Assembly: GCA_020632595.1 (NCBI GenBank)
Contig: JACKFF010000001.1
Span: 744,001 to 808,000 of the forward strand
DNA length: 64,000 nucleotides
Reading direction: 5' to 3'
DNA from: Nitrospiraceae bacterium
GTDB taxonomy: Bacteria; Nitrospirota; Nitrospiria; Nitrospirales; UBA8639
Shown here: positions 51,322 to 61,600 of the stretch, piece by piece
Numbering within the stretch: the first letter of the stretch is position 1
How the letters are laid out: each line of letters starts with the position of its first letter
The notes under the pieces: model-generated
Told to the model about the DNA's origin: nothing
Database searches by the model: none
What the model saw: the letters and a program-made list of their open reading frames with translations, nothing else
Translations under genes and position numbers: made by a program

Positions 51322-52161
51322 TTAACGGGACTTTTTCTTTCTACCTGCAATTATAAAACGCGAACTTTGATTTCTGGGCTTCCGTGTTTTAAACCCCTTT
51401 GTAGGCTGACCCCATGGTGATACAGGATGCGGATTCCCCTGACCGGATTTACCTTCACCACCCCCATGAGGATGGTCGACCGGATTCATAACAACTCCCC
51501 GTTGATGTGGCTTACGCCCCAACCATCGAGACCTACCAGCTTTCCCAATGGTGACGTTATTATGATCAGCATTCCCGACCTGCCCGATCGTGGCCATACA
51601 GGTTCCAAGAATTTTTCTCATTTCACCAGACGTTAACCGAATCTGAACATACCCCTCGTCTCGGCCCATGACCTGAGCCGAGGCCCCAGCACTTCTGACT
51701 AATTGAGCCCCCTTACCAGGCTTTAACTCCACATTGTGAACCACTATACCAAGGGGCATTTCCATAAGGGGCAAAGCATTTCCCACCCTCACGTCTACCC
51801 CTGCACCAGCTTGAACGGAATCCCCGACCTTTAAGCCCAACGGAGCCAAGATATAGCGCTTTTCTCCATCCGTATAATGCAAAAGTGCAATTCGGGCCGA
51901 TCGATTAGGGTCGTATTCAATCCCCGAAACTTTGCCGACGATATTAAGTTTATCCCTTTTAAAATCAATCTTCCTGTAGAGGCGCTTATGGCCACCGCCT
52001 TTAAATCGGGAAGTAATCCTCCCAGAATTATTCCTCCCACCAGACTTGGATTTATAGCTGGTAAGGGCTTTTTCCGGTCTTTTACGCGATAACCCTTCAC
52101 CGGTGACAGCTGACATTCCCCTTCTGCCTGGTGACGTTGGATTATATTCTTTTATTGGCAT
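51322..52161 (-). CDS. rplB: 50S ribosomal protein L2
   Basis: L2 is near the peptidyl-transferase centre. Marks are YNPTSPGRRGMS, SGRITSRFKGGGHKRLYRKIDF (in pieces), and VVMNPVDHPHGGGEGKSG near residue 230, which contains the conserved histidine needed for peptide bond formation. Length 279. It lies 45 bases after rplW. Confidence 0.97.
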   Translation of the reverse strand: MPIKEYNPTSPGRRGMSAVTGEGLSRKRPEKALTSYKSKSGGRNNSGRITSRFKGGGHKRLYRKIDFKRDKLNIVGKVSGIEYDPNRSARIALLHYTDGEKRYILAPLGLKVGDSVQAGAGVDVRVGNALPLMEMPLGIVVHNVELKPGKGAQLVRSAGASAQVMGRDEGYVQIRLTSGEMRKILGTCMATIGQVGNADHNNVTIGKAGRSRWLGRKPHQRGVVMNPVDHPHGGGEGKSGQGNPHPVSPWGQPTKGFKTRKPRNQSSRFIIAGRKKKSR

Positions 52162-52206
52162 AAGCTAGCTCTCTTTATTCCAGAATTTGAAGAAAATTAA
52201 AATCAA

Positions 52207-52494
52207 CTAAGCACTTTCATACAATTCTATTTTTTCCCCATCTTTTAATGTAATAAATGCTTTCCGCCAATCAGATCTCTTTCCGGTAAAACGACCTTGC
52301 CGCTTTTTTTTCCCTCTAACATTCATAACATTCACCGCAGCCACCTTAACGCTAAACACTTTCTCCACAGCTCTGCGAATATCAATCCGGGTCGCCTGAC
52401 GATGCACGGAGAACGCAACACCATTCTTTATCTCGCGTATTGAGGTAATTTTTTCTGTTAACAAAGGTCTTATTAAAACATCATGTGGATTCAC
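52207..52494 (-). CDS. rplW: 50S ribosomal protein L23
   Basis: L23 at the tunnel exit docks trigger factor and SRP. It reads NPHDVLIRPLLTEKITS at the start and KKKRQGRFTGKRSDWRKAFITL near the end. GTG 52494 is chosen: the resulting N-terminus matches the family (95 residues), and it starts one base after the rplD stop; ATG 52524 would overlap rplD by 29 bases. Confidence 0.93.
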   Translation of the reverse strand: MNPHDVLIRPLLTEKITSIREIKNGVAFSVHRQATRIDIRRAVEKVFSVKVAAVNVMNVRGKKKRQGRFTGKRSDWRKAFITLKDGEKIELYESA

Positions 52495-52495
52495 G

Positions 52496-53125
52496 TTACA
52501 CCCAAATTTCTTGAATTCGTTCAAGCTCTGCTTTGGTTACAACCAATTTTTCACACCAAAGCACATCATATACATTAAGATCCTTACCATGAAGAATTTT
52601 TAGGTTCTTTACATTTTTACCGACACGAATTATTTCATCCAATCCTTCCTGAATGACTAAAAGAACCTTCCCACTCGCCCCGACATTGGATAAGGCTTTA
52701 ACCAATGCTCGAGTTTTCAATTCAGGAAGTACCAAGTCGTCCAACACCACCAATCCATCTCCAGCTTTAGCTGCCAGAACCCCTCTTAAGGCTGCTCTAT
52801 ACATTTTCTTTGGCAGGGTGGATGAATAGGATCTAGGCTTCGGCCCGAAAACCGTACCCCCGCCCCTCCAAATCGGTGAACGACTCGATCCTGATCTTGC
52901 CCGCCCCGTATGCTTTTGCTTCCATGGCTTTTTTCCACCTCCGCTCACTTCTCCACGACCTAGCGTAGACGCTGTACCCTGCCTGGCACTGGCCCGCTGC
53001 ATAACAACAGCCCGGTGGACCAATGATGGATTAACCGACGAACTAAAGACACCATCAGTCAAATCAACTTTATCTACAGGCCGAGAGTCTTGGCCGAATA
53101 CTGGAAAAGTATCAATAGATTGCAT
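52496..53125 (-). CDS. rplD: 50S ribosomal protein L4
   Basis: L4 organises domain I of 23S rRNA and in enterobacteria represses the S10 operon. Marks are QGTASTLGRGEVSGGGKKPWKQK and TGRARSGSSRSPIWRGGGTVFGP (in pieces), the loop that reaches the tunnel. Length 209. Its ATG overlaps the rplC stop by one base. Confidence 0.97.
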   Translation of the reverse strand: MQSIDTFPVFGQDSRPVDKVDLTDGVFSSSVNPSLVHRAVVMQRASARQGTASTLGRGEVSGGGKKPWKQKHTGRARSGSSRSPIWRGGGTVFGPKPRSYSSTLPKKMYRAALRGVLAAKAGDGLVVLDDLVLPELKTRALVKALSNVGASGKVLLVIQEGLDEIIRVGKNVKNLKILHGKDLNVYDVLWCEKLVVTKAELERIQEIWV

Positions 53126-53742
53126 CAGGTGACCTTTCTTACGATGACGACCCCCCCAACCGGACCAGGGACAGAGCCTGTCACTAAGAGGATGTTTTCC
53201 TCGGCCTTTATTCCGAAGACCGTCAAACCTCTTACAGTGATTTGCTTATTACCCATGTGACCGGGGAGTTTTTTATTCTTTAACACTCTTGAAGGAAAAG
53301 AGCTCGACCCGATTGACCCAGGGGCCCGATGAAACATCGATCCATGTGAGGCTGGACCTCCGGCATAATTATGCCGCTTCATAACACCCTGAAAACCCTT
53401 TCCTTTAGAAACCCCCTGAACATTGATTGATTCACCCTCGGAAAATAAATTTACGTCAACCTGGGCACCCACTTGCGCTTCACCAACCGATTTAAACTCT
53501 TTTAAATGGCGCCAAATCTTATTTCCAGCTTTTTTCAAGTGACCTAACTGAGGCTTCGTCTGTTTTCCTTCCGGCACTTCATCGAACCCAATCTGCACGG
53601 CATCATAACCATCTGTGCCCTTCTTCTTAACCTGAACAATTCCGCAGGGGCCAGCTTCAATGACGGTCACAGGAATAAGGCGTCTTTCCTTATCAAAAAC
53701 CTGAATCATACCTAATTTTTTACCTATCAACCCTTTAACCAT
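53125..53742 (-). CDS. rplC: 50S ribosomal protein L3
   Basis: L3 reaches the peptidyl-transferase centre. Marks are GLIGKKLGMIQVFD, GVSKGKGFQGVMKRHNYAGGPASHGS (in pieces) and HRAPGSIGSSSFPSRVLKNKKLPGHMG (in pieces). Length 205. It lies 58 bases after rpsJ. Confidence 0.97.
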   Translation of the reverse strand: MVKGLIGKKLGMIQVFDKERRLIPVTVIEAGPCGIVQVKKKGTDGYDAVQIGFDEVPEGKQTKPQLGHLKKAGNKIWRHLKEFKSVGEAQVGAQVDVNLFSEGESINVQGVSKGKGFQGVMKRHNYAGGPASHGSMFHRAPGSIGSSSFPSRVLKNKKLPGHMGNKQITVRGLTVFGIKAEENILLVTGSVPGPVGGVVIVRKVT

Positions 53743-53800
53743 AATAAAAAAATTACCTAAATTAAGTTGACTGTAATTAAGTGAAGCCTTGATCGGAAAC

Positions 53801-54112
53801 CTATAACTTAATCTCTACATCCACCCCGGCCGCTAAGTTAAGTTTCATCAGGGCGTCCATAGTCTCGGGAGTTGGCTCCATAATGTCCAGCAATCGCTTA
53901 TGAGTACGAATTTCAAACTGCTCCCGTGATTTTTTGTCTACGTGCGTCGATCTCTGGACCGTCCATTTCTCAATTCGCGTAGGCAGAGGCACAGGACCAG
54001 CAATGCGCGCCCCACTCCGACGAACGGTGTCCACAATCTCACGAAGAGATTGATCCAACACCCTATAATCAAAACCTTTTAATCGAATTCGTATTCTGCG
54101 GTCTCGATCCAC
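53801..54112 (-). CDS. rpsJ: 30S ribosomal protein S10
   Basis: S10 in the small-subunit head; also part of transcription antitermination complexes with NusB. Marks are RIRLKGFDYRVLDQSLREIVDTV and GPVPLPTRIEKWTVQRSTHVDKKSREQFE (in pieces). Length 103. It follows tuf by only 36 bases, so the str and S10 groups are probably read as one unit. Confidence 0.97.
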   Translation of the reverse strand: MDRDRRIRIRLKGFDYRVLDQSLREIVDTVRRSGARIAGPVPLPTRIEKWTVQRSTHVDKKSREQFEIRTHKRLLDIMEPTPETMDALMKLNLAAGVDVEIKL

Positions 54113-54148
54113 AAAAACCTACCCTTTCCACTTCACCAGTATTTTTTC

Positions 54149-55354
54149 TTACGCGACGATTTCCGTGACCACCCCGGCTCCAACCGTTCGGCCCCCTTCT
54201 CGCACTGCAAATCGCACCCCTTGCTCCATTGCAATCGGGGAGATCAACTCCCCTTCAAACGACACATTATCCCCCGGCATCACCATCTCCACCCCCGGGT
54301 TTAATTGCACCACGCCCGTGACATCCGTCGTCCGGAAGTAAAACTGCGGTCTATAGCCATTAAAAAACGGCGTATGCCGCCCGCCCTCTTCCTTCGTCAA
54401 AATATACACTTCCGCCTTGAATTTCGTATGCGGCGTTATACTCTTCGGCTTGGCTAACACCATGCCCCGCTCCACATCCTCTTTCTTCGTGCCCCGCAAC
54501 AGCGCCCCAATATTGTCACCCGCCTGCCCCTCATCCAACACCTTCCGGAACATTTCCACACCCGTGACAATCGTCGTCTGCGTCGGCTTCAGCCCTACAA
54601 TCTCAATTTCATCGCCCACCTTGACTACGCCGCGCTCCACCCGGCCCGTCACCACCGTCCCCCGCCCGCTGATCGTAAAGACATCTTCAATCGGCATCAA
54701 AAACGGCTTCTCAATGGCTCGCTGCGGAGTCGGGATGTAACTATCGATCGCCTCCAATAACCGCATAATCGACGGCACGCCCACCTCACTCTGATCCCCT
54801 TCAATGGCCTTGATCGCTGACCCGATGACCACCGGCACATCATCGCCCGGAAAACCATACTTCGTGAGCAACTCCCGCACCTCCAACTCCACCAACTCCA
54901 GCAATTCCTTGTCTTCCACCTTATCCGCTTTATTCAAAAAGACCACGATAAACGGGACCCCCACCTGCCGGGCCAACAAAATATGCTCCCGCGTTTGCGG
55001 CATCGGCCCATCGGCGGCACTGACCACCAAAATCGCACCGTCCATTTGCGCCGCCCCCGTAATCATGTTCTTCACATAATCCGCATGCCCCGGGCAGTCG
55101 ACGTGCGCATAATGTCGATTGTCCGTCTCATATTCCACATGGGAGATCGCAATGGTGAGAATTTTGGTCGGATCCCGTCGCCCCTGACTCTCACTCGCCT
55201 TGGCGACTTCATCATAGGGAACAAACTTCGCCTTCCCCGTATCACCCATCACTTTCGTCAAGGCCGACGTCAGGGTCGTCTTCCCATGGTCAACGTGCCC
55301 GATCGTCCCCACATTGACATGCGGCTTCTTCCGCTCAAATTTCGCCTTCGCCAT
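54149..55354 (-). CDS. tuf: elongation factor Tu
   Basis: GTPase that brings aminoacyl-tRNA to the ribosome. Marks are GHVDHGKTTL (near residue 19), DCPGHADYVKNM (near 81) and NKAD (near 136), with the beta-barrel domains after residue 205. Length 401. AGGAGG precedes the ATG. The gene is visibly richer in G and C, with C/G at most third codon positions, than fusA and rpsJ on either side; strong expression or conversion with a second tuf copy may explain this. Confidence 0.97.
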   Translation of the reverse strand: MAKAKFERKKPHVNVGTIGHVDHGKTTLTSALTKVMGDTGKAKFVPYDEVAKASESQGRRDPTKILTIAISHVEYETDNRHYAHVDCPGHADYVKNMITGAAQMDGAILVVSAADGPMPQTREHILLARQVGVPFIVVFLNKADKVEDKELLELVELEVRELLTKYGFPGDDVPVVIGSAIKAIEGDQSEVGVPSIMRLLEAIDSYIPTPQRAIEKPFLMPIEDVFTISGRGTVVTGRVERGVVKVGDEIEIVGLKPTQTTIVTGVEMFRKVLDEGQAGDNIGALLRGTKKEDVERGMVLAKPKSITPHTKFKAEVYILTKEEGGRHTPFFNGYRPQFYFRTTDVTGVVQLNPGVEMVMPGDNVSFEGELISPIAMEQGVRFAVREGGRTVGAGVVTEIVA

Positions 55355-55412
55355 GCCCTACCTCCTCTTAAAATCCTTGTCTTACCGAATTGAAAAATAT
55401 AACAGAGGGAAA

Positions 55413-57494
55413 CTATTCCCCTTGATTCTTTTTTATAATTTGCTGAGCCATGAGCTTTGGCACCACCTCATAAGACTCAAATTCCATGCTATAAGTAGCA
55501 CGCCCCTGGGTCTTTGATCGCAAATCCGTAGAGTATCCAAACATTTCACTCAACGGGACCGCAGCATCAACAACCTGAGAAGCTCCCCTTGCTCGCATAC
55601 CGTGAATTTTCCCACGCCGGCTATTCAAATCCCCGATCACATCACCCATAAAATCCTGGGGAACAAGCACTTCAACCTTCATTACCGGCTCCAACAAAAC
55701 CAAATCAGCTTTTTGACAGGCACTTACTAGCGCCATAGACCCTGCAATCTTAAAAGCCATCTCACTCGAGTCCACTTCATGGAAAGAACCGTCAAACAAA
55801 GTGACCCGAAGATCACGCAATGGGTACCCAGCAAGAATCCCGCTCTCCATTCGCTCTCGAACCCCTTTTTCCACGGGCGCAATATATTCCCTGGGAACCG
55901 CCCCCCCAACTATCTTATTTACAAACTCTAAACCCACCCCAGACTCAGCCGGCTCCACCCTTAGCCATACATGGCCGTACTGACCTCGACCACCCGTCTG
56001 CTTGACGTATTTTCCCTCAGCTTCGGCCTTCCCTTTGATAGTTTCACGATAGGCGACCTGAGGTTTCCCCACATTCGCTTGCACTTTAAATTCACGAAGA
56101 AGACGATCAACAATGATTTCAAGATGCAATTCACCCATACCTGAAATAATCGTCTGCCCGGTTTCCTCATCTGATTTGACCTGAAAGGAAGGATCCTCCT
56201 GAGCAAGTTTTTCCAAAGAATATCCCAACTTATCCATATCCTGCTTGGTCTTTGGCTCAACAGCCAAAGAAATAACAGGCTCAGGGAACTTTATAACTTC
56301 CAGCAAAATTTGATGCTTTTCATCACAAAGAGTGTCACCCGTTCGAGTATCCTTGAGACCCACAGCTGCCGCAATATCACCAGCAGAGACCTCATCGATC
56401 TCTTCTCGTTTATTAGCATGCATTTTCAATAAACGACCTATACGCTCCTTTTTCCCCTTTGCGACGTTATACACATAGGATCCAGCGGACAATTTCCCTG
56501 AATACACCCTAAAATATGTCAATTGACCTGAAAAAGGATCGGACATTATCTTAAAAGCCAACGCAGCGAATGGTTCACTATCTTCTGGCTTTCTGGTTAT
56601 CTCTCCTTCGGAATGAGGATCAACACCAACAACGGGAGGAAGGTCAACTGGAGAAGGAAGATAATCAACCACTCCATCAAGCAACGGCTGGACACCTTTG
56701 TTTTTAAATGCCGATCCGCAAAAAACCGGGTTGATTTTCAATCCTATAGTACCCGCCCGTATTGCCCGCTTTACCTCATCTACAGCCAGAACTTCCCCAG
56801 CCAAATACCGCTCCATCACCACTTCGTCAAACTCAACAACAGAATCCAACAATTTCTCGCGATATTCTTTTGCCAACTCCAAATAGTCTTCGGGAATTTC
56901 CTGGACCGAATAAGCCGCCCCAAGAGTCTCATCATCAAAAACCAACGCTTTCATAATCAGAAGGTCAATTACCCCTCGCAAACCATCCTCTTTTCCAAAT
57001 GGCAATTGCACGGGAATCGGTTTCGCCCCCAGTCGGTCGATTAAAGACTTAACGCTTGCAAAAAAGTCAGCGCCCAGTCGATCCATTTTATTCATAAATA
57101 CAATTCGAGGAACTTGATACTTATCCGCTTGCCGCCACACCGTCTCCGATTGGGGCTCCACCCCCTGAACCGAATCAAAGACAGCTATAGCTCCATCAAG
57201 CACTCGAAGGGACCGCTCTACTTCAATAGTGAAATCCACATGACCCGGAGTATCAATAATATTAATCCGATGATCCTTCCAGAAACAGGTTGTGGCGGCG
57301 GAAGTTATCGTGATCCCTCGCTCCCGCTCCTGCTCCATCCAATCCATCGTCGCGGCCCCCTCATGGACTTCGCCAATTTTATGGGAAACCCCCGTATAGA
57401 ATAGGACACGCTCGGTAGTCGTAGTCTTTCCGGCATCAATATGGGCCATAATGCCAATATTCCGAGTTCGACTTAAAATAAAATCCGTGGACAC
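55413..57494 (-). CDS. fusA: elongation factor G
   Basis: GTPase that moves tRNA and mRNA through the ribosome. The P-loop AHIDAGKTTTTERVLFYTG is near residue 17; EQERERGITITSAATT (switch I), DTPGHVDFT and NKMDRLG follow, with domains II-V to the end. About 693 residues. GTG 57494 is chosen because GAGGAA lies five bases before it and the N-terminus then matches the family; the frame stays open to 57527. It lies 113 bases after rpsG. Confidence 0.96.
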   Translation of the reverse strand: MSTDFILSRTRNIGIMAHIDAGKTTTTERVLFYTGVSHKIGEVHEGAATMDWMEQERERGITITSAATTCFWKDHRINIIDTPGHVDFTIEVERSLRVLDGAIAVFDSVQGVEPQSETVWRQADKYQVPRIVFMNKMDRLGADFFASVKSLIDRLGAKPIPVQLPFGKEDGLRGVIDLLIMKALVFDDETLGAAYSVQEIPEDYLELAKEYREKLLDSVVEFDEVVMERYLAGEVLAVDEVKRAIRAGTIGLKINPVFCGSAFKNKGVQPLLDGVVDYLPSPVDLPPVVGVDPHSEGEITRKPEDSEPFAALAFKIMSDPFSGQLTYFRVYSGKLSAGSYVYNVAKGKKERIGRLLKMHANKREEIDEVSAGDIAAAVGLKDTRTGDTLCDEKHQILLEVIKFPEPVISLAVEPKTKQDMDKLGYSLEKLAQEDPSFQVKSDEETGQTIISGMGELHLEIIVDRLLREFKVQANVGKPQVAYRETIKGKAEAEGKYVKQTGGRGQYGHVWLRVEPAESGVGLEFVNKIVGGAVPREYIAPVEKGVRERMESGILAGYPLRDLRVTLFDGSFHEVDSSEMAFKIAGSMALVSACQKADLVLLEPVMKVEVLVPQDFMGDVIGDLNSRRGKIHGMRARGASQVVDAAVPLSEMFGYSTDLRSKTQGRATYSMEFESYEVVPKLMAQQIIKKNQGE

Positions 57495-57607
57495 AAATTC
57501 CTCACACAAAAATGCCGTCAAGGGCAACGATCATTCTCGATAAACAGAGAAAAACAACTCCATCTAGAAAATGACTTGATCCCCGCAGCACTAATATTCA
57601 AAAAAAA

Positions 57608-58078
57608 CTACCACCGATAATGAGCGAAAGCCCTATTAGCCTCAGCCATTCGGTGCGTTTCATCCCGCTTCTTTACCGCCGAACCGTTATTATTAGCAGC
57701 ATCCATAAGTTCCGCCGCTAATTTCTCCCTCATACTCTTCCCGCTTCGGGCCAACGCACTTTGCTTAATCCACCTCAACGCCAAAGCCACCTGGCGCACA
57801 GGACGAATTTCCACAGGCACCTGATAAGACGCTCCGCCAACCCTTCTTGACTTTACCTCAACCATTGGCTTGACGTTTCCCAATGCAGCATGGAAGACCT
57901 TAAGCGGCTCCTCACCCGTCTTATCCCTGACAATATCAAATGCCCCGTAACAGACCCTTTCAGCCGTACTTTTCTTGCCGTCCTGTAGAAGAATATTTAA
58001 AAACCTACCAACAACCTGATCCTTGTACCTGGCATCATGGACAACCTTTTGACGAAGAACGAGTGGCCTACGTGGCAT
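57608..58078 (-). CDS. rpsG: 30S ribosomal protein S7
   Basis: S7 starts assembly of the small-subunit head and in enterobacteria represses the str operon. Marks are MPRRPLVLRQKVVHDARYKD, VKPMVEVKSRRVGGASYQVPVEI (in pieces) and the end MAEANRAFAHYRW. Length 156. It lies 63 bases after rpsL. Confidence 0.97.
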   Translation of the reverse strand: MPRRPLVLRQKVVHDARYKDQVVGRFLNILLQDGKKSTAERVCYGAFDIVRDKTGEEPLKVFHAALGNVKPMVEVKSRRVGGASYQVPVEIRPVRQVALALRWIKQSALARSGKSMREKLAAELMDAANNNGSAVKKRDETHRMAEANRAFAHYRW

Positions 58079-58141
58079 TTTTTCACCTAAAGAATAAACG
58101 AATTTTAAATTAAAAAAGCGAAGGTTAAAGCGCGGGACCTA

Positions 58142-58513
58142 CTACTTGGGGCGCTTTGCACCATACTTTGATCGCCCCTGCTTCCTGTTAGCAACCCCAA
58201 CGGCATCCAATGCCCCACGAATCATATGATATCTGACACCAGGAAGGTCCTTCACCCTACCGCCACGAACCAATACAATAGAATGCTCCTGCAGATTATG
58301 ACCCATACCTGGTATATACGCGGTTACCTCAAGCCCCGTCGTCAATCGGACCCTTGCTACCTTTCTCAATGCAGAGTTTGGCTTCTTAGGAGTCGTAGTA
58401 TACACCCTAAGACAGACCCCTCTTCGCTGAGGGCACCGATTTAAAGCCGAACTCTTACTTTTTGCTTTAATCGCCTTACGTCCGACACGCACCAACTGGT
58501 TTACTGTAGGCAT
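58142..58513 (-). CDS. rpsL: 30S ribosomal protein S12
   Basis: S12 at the decoding centre. Marks are MPTVNQLVRVGRKA, CPQRRGVCLRVYTTTPKKPNSALRKVA (in pieces) with the lysine tied to streptomycin sensitivity present, and VRGGRVKDLPGVRYH near residue 88. Length 123. A promoter lies upstream at 58577-58604. Confidence 0.97.
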   Translation of the reverse strand: MPTVNQLVRVGRKAIKAKSKSSALNRCPQRRGVCLRVYTTTPKKPNSALRKVARVRLTTGLEVTAYIPGMGHNLQEHSIVLVRGGRVKDLPGVRYHMIRGALDAVGVANRKQGRSKYGAKRPK

Positions 58514-58576
58514 ATAATTTCCATTTACAATTTCTTTTCATTAAATTACAAAATTCATTCAGGCGAACCGGGTGAT

Positions 58577-58604
58577 CTTATAGATTCATTTTCATTATGT
58601 CAAG
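58577..58604 (-). promoter_or_regulatory. sigma-70-type promoter of the rpsL (str) unit
   Basis: On the minus strand TTGACA (58604-58599) and TATAAG (58582-58577) are 16 bases apart, about 65 bases before ATG 58513. It lies just after a hairpin that follows rpoC. Confidence 0.6.
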
Positions 58605-58629
58605 ATGCTGCTCCTCTTAAGCGCAGCAT
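58605..58629 (-). terminator. hairpin after rpoC
   Basis: ATGCTGC pairs with GCAGCAT (58623-58629 with 58605-58611) around an 11-base loop. No T run follows in the direction of rpoC, so it may be an mRNA end or pause element, with partial read-through into rpsL likely. Confidence 0.4.
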
Positions 58630-58635
58630 TTTAAA

Positions 58636-61600
58636 TTATTTTTCAATTGAAGAATGAACTTTATTTAAACTTGACTGATCATCGGAAGAAAGTACCACAT
58701 CTTCCTCTGTCCGCTTTGGCACAAAGGTTTCCCGATACTCCCCCCATCCTGTCCCAGCCGGGATCAACCTGCCGACGATCACATTCTCTTTCAATCCACG
58801 TAAATCATCCGTACGTCCATTAATAGCAGCCTCCGTAAGAACTCGGGTCGTCTCTTGGAAGGAAGCTCCAGAGATAAAGCTGTCAGTACTCAGAGAGGCC
58901 TTTGTGATTCCTAATAAGACAGGCTTCCCTAGCGCTGGCTGCCCACCCTCTGAAATGACCCTCTCATTCTCATCATCAAAAACAGCCTTATTGACCTGAG
59001 TACCAGGCAAGAACGAGCTATCGCCAGCATCTTCGATTCTCACCTTTTTCAGCATTTGGCGGGTGATAACCTCAATGTGCTTATCGTTAATCACAACTCC
59101 CTGCAGACGGTAAACCTCTTGCACTTCATCAACCAAATATTTCTGCAACTCCCGCGGCCCCAAGACGCTCAAAATATCATGCGGATTCGCGGACCCATCC
59201 ATTAATGGCTCACCAGCCCTTACCCAATCACCTTCATGAACATTTACGTGCCGGCCACGCGGGATAAAATATTCCTTTACATCACCGATCTTGTTATCCA
59301 CGACAACCTTACGTAACCCTTTCACAAAACCACCAAAAGACACTTCTCCATCAATTTCTGTGACAACCGCATGTTCCTTTGGCTTTCTCGCCTCAAACAA
59401 TTCTGCTACCCGAGGCAAGCCTCCCGTAATATCCTTTGTCTTTGTGGTTTCTCTAGGTATTTTTGCCAGCACATCTCCAGGATATACAGTCGATCCTTTT
59501 TCCACAAAAATATGAGCTCCTACTGGCAGGAGATATCGTGCGGGAGATCCAGAGGAAAGCTTTGCGGTTTTCCCCGATTCGTCCTTAACGGACAACCGCG
59601 GACGCAAATTGGTCCCCGCCTGCTCAATGACCACCCTGCGGGATAAACCAGTCACTTCATCCACCTCTTCTTTCATGGTGACTCCTTCGGCAATATCACC
59701 AAAAGCCACCTTCCCCCCTACTTCAGTCAAGATGGTGAGTGAATACGGATCCCACTCCACAAACTTCTGTCCTACTTCGACCCTTCCTCCATCCGGGACT
59801 TTTATTTTTCCTCCATACACCACCGGATATTTTTCTCGCTCACGGCCAGTCTCATCAATTACCGCAACTTTCCCATTGCGTACCATTACAACCCAATCCC
59901 CTTGTCGGGTCTTTACGGCCATATTGGGATTATAAAAATCCGCATTTTTCTTTGCGTCAAAACTTAAGAATTTAATCGTTCCATCATGCTTGGATGCCAG
60001 AACCGTTTGCTCCACAACCTTACTGGCCGTGCCTCCAATATGGAATGTCCGCATGGTCAACTGGGTCCCTGGCTCACCGATAGACTGCGCCGCAATGACC
60101 CCAACAGGCTCCCCCTTTTCTACAAGGCGGCCGCGTGCTAAATCTCTGCCGTAGCATTTGGCACATACCCCCCATCTAGATTGGCATGTGAGAACTGAAC
60201 GAATTTTCACGTGGTCGATTCCCGCCTCAACAATTGTCTTACAAAGCTCTTCCTCTAATTCCTCATGAGCTTTAACAATGACTTCCTGCGTGACAGGATC
60301 AAGCACATCCTCTGCTGTTAACCGCCCAAGAATGCGTTCATCCAGGGGTTGAATGACTTCTCCACCCTCGACTAACGCAGAAACAATAATCCCGTCCGTT
60401 GTGAAACAATCAGGCTCACTGATAATCACATCCTGGGCCGCATCTACAAGGCGCCTCGTGAGATATCCTGAATTTGCCGTCTTGAGTGCTGTATCAGCCA
60501 ACCCCTTCCTTGCTCCATGAGTCGAGATAAAATACTGTAAAACCGTGAGACCCTCACGGAAATTAGCAGTAATTGGAGTTTCAATAATTTCTCCTGAAGG
60601 CTTAGCCATGAGACCGCGCATTCCTCCCAATTGCCGAATCTGCTGCGAACTCCCCCTTGCCCCTGAATCCGCCATCATAAAGATAGGATTGAGACCTTCT
60701 GCTGCGCCGCGCCCGCCTCCCTCTTTTATTTCCTTCATCATTTCAATGGCAACTTCTTCGCCAACATGGGCCCAAATATCGATAACCTTGTTGTATCGCT
60801 CCCCATTAGTAATCAAGCCTTCACTGTATTGTTCCTGAACTTGGGAAACATCCCCTTTGGCGCGCTCGATCAATTCCTTTTTTCGAGACGGAATATGCAT
60901 GTTATCGATACAAATGGAAACGCCGGCTTTGGTTGCATAGGAGAACCCTAAATCTTTTAATTGATCAAGCATGACGACTACTTCATGCAGACCGGCCTGA
61001 CGATACACACGATCAATCAGTTTCGTCAGTTCCTTTTTCGTCATAAGCTGATTCACGTGCGAAAAAGGCATGCTTCCTGGCAAAACCTCAGAAAGAATCA
61101 CTCGTCCGACCGTCGTATCAATCATATCTCCATCAATGCGTACTTTTATCCTCGCCTGCTCTTCCACTTCCTGAGAATCATAGGCAATTCGAACCTCATC
61201 TGTAGAGGAAAAGATCTTTCCCTCCCCACGAGCACCGTCACGATCCTTGGTCAACCAATAACATCCTAAAACCATATCCTGAGATGGGATAGATAGGGGT
61301 CGGCCATTAGCCGGCGAAAGAACATTATTGGCCGCCATCATTAATACTCGAGCCTCAATTTGGGCTTCCACTGAAAGCGGAACATGCACAGCCATTTGAT
61401 CCCCATCAAAGTCAGCATTAAACGCCGCACAGACTAAGGGATGGAGACGAATAGCCTTCCCTTCTACCAATATAGGATCAAAAGCCTGAATGCCCAGACG
61501 ATGAAGAGTTGGAGCACGATTCAACATAACTGGATGCTCTCGAATCACTTCATCAAGAACATCCCAGACTTCTGGGCGCTCCTTCTCAACCAAACGCTTA

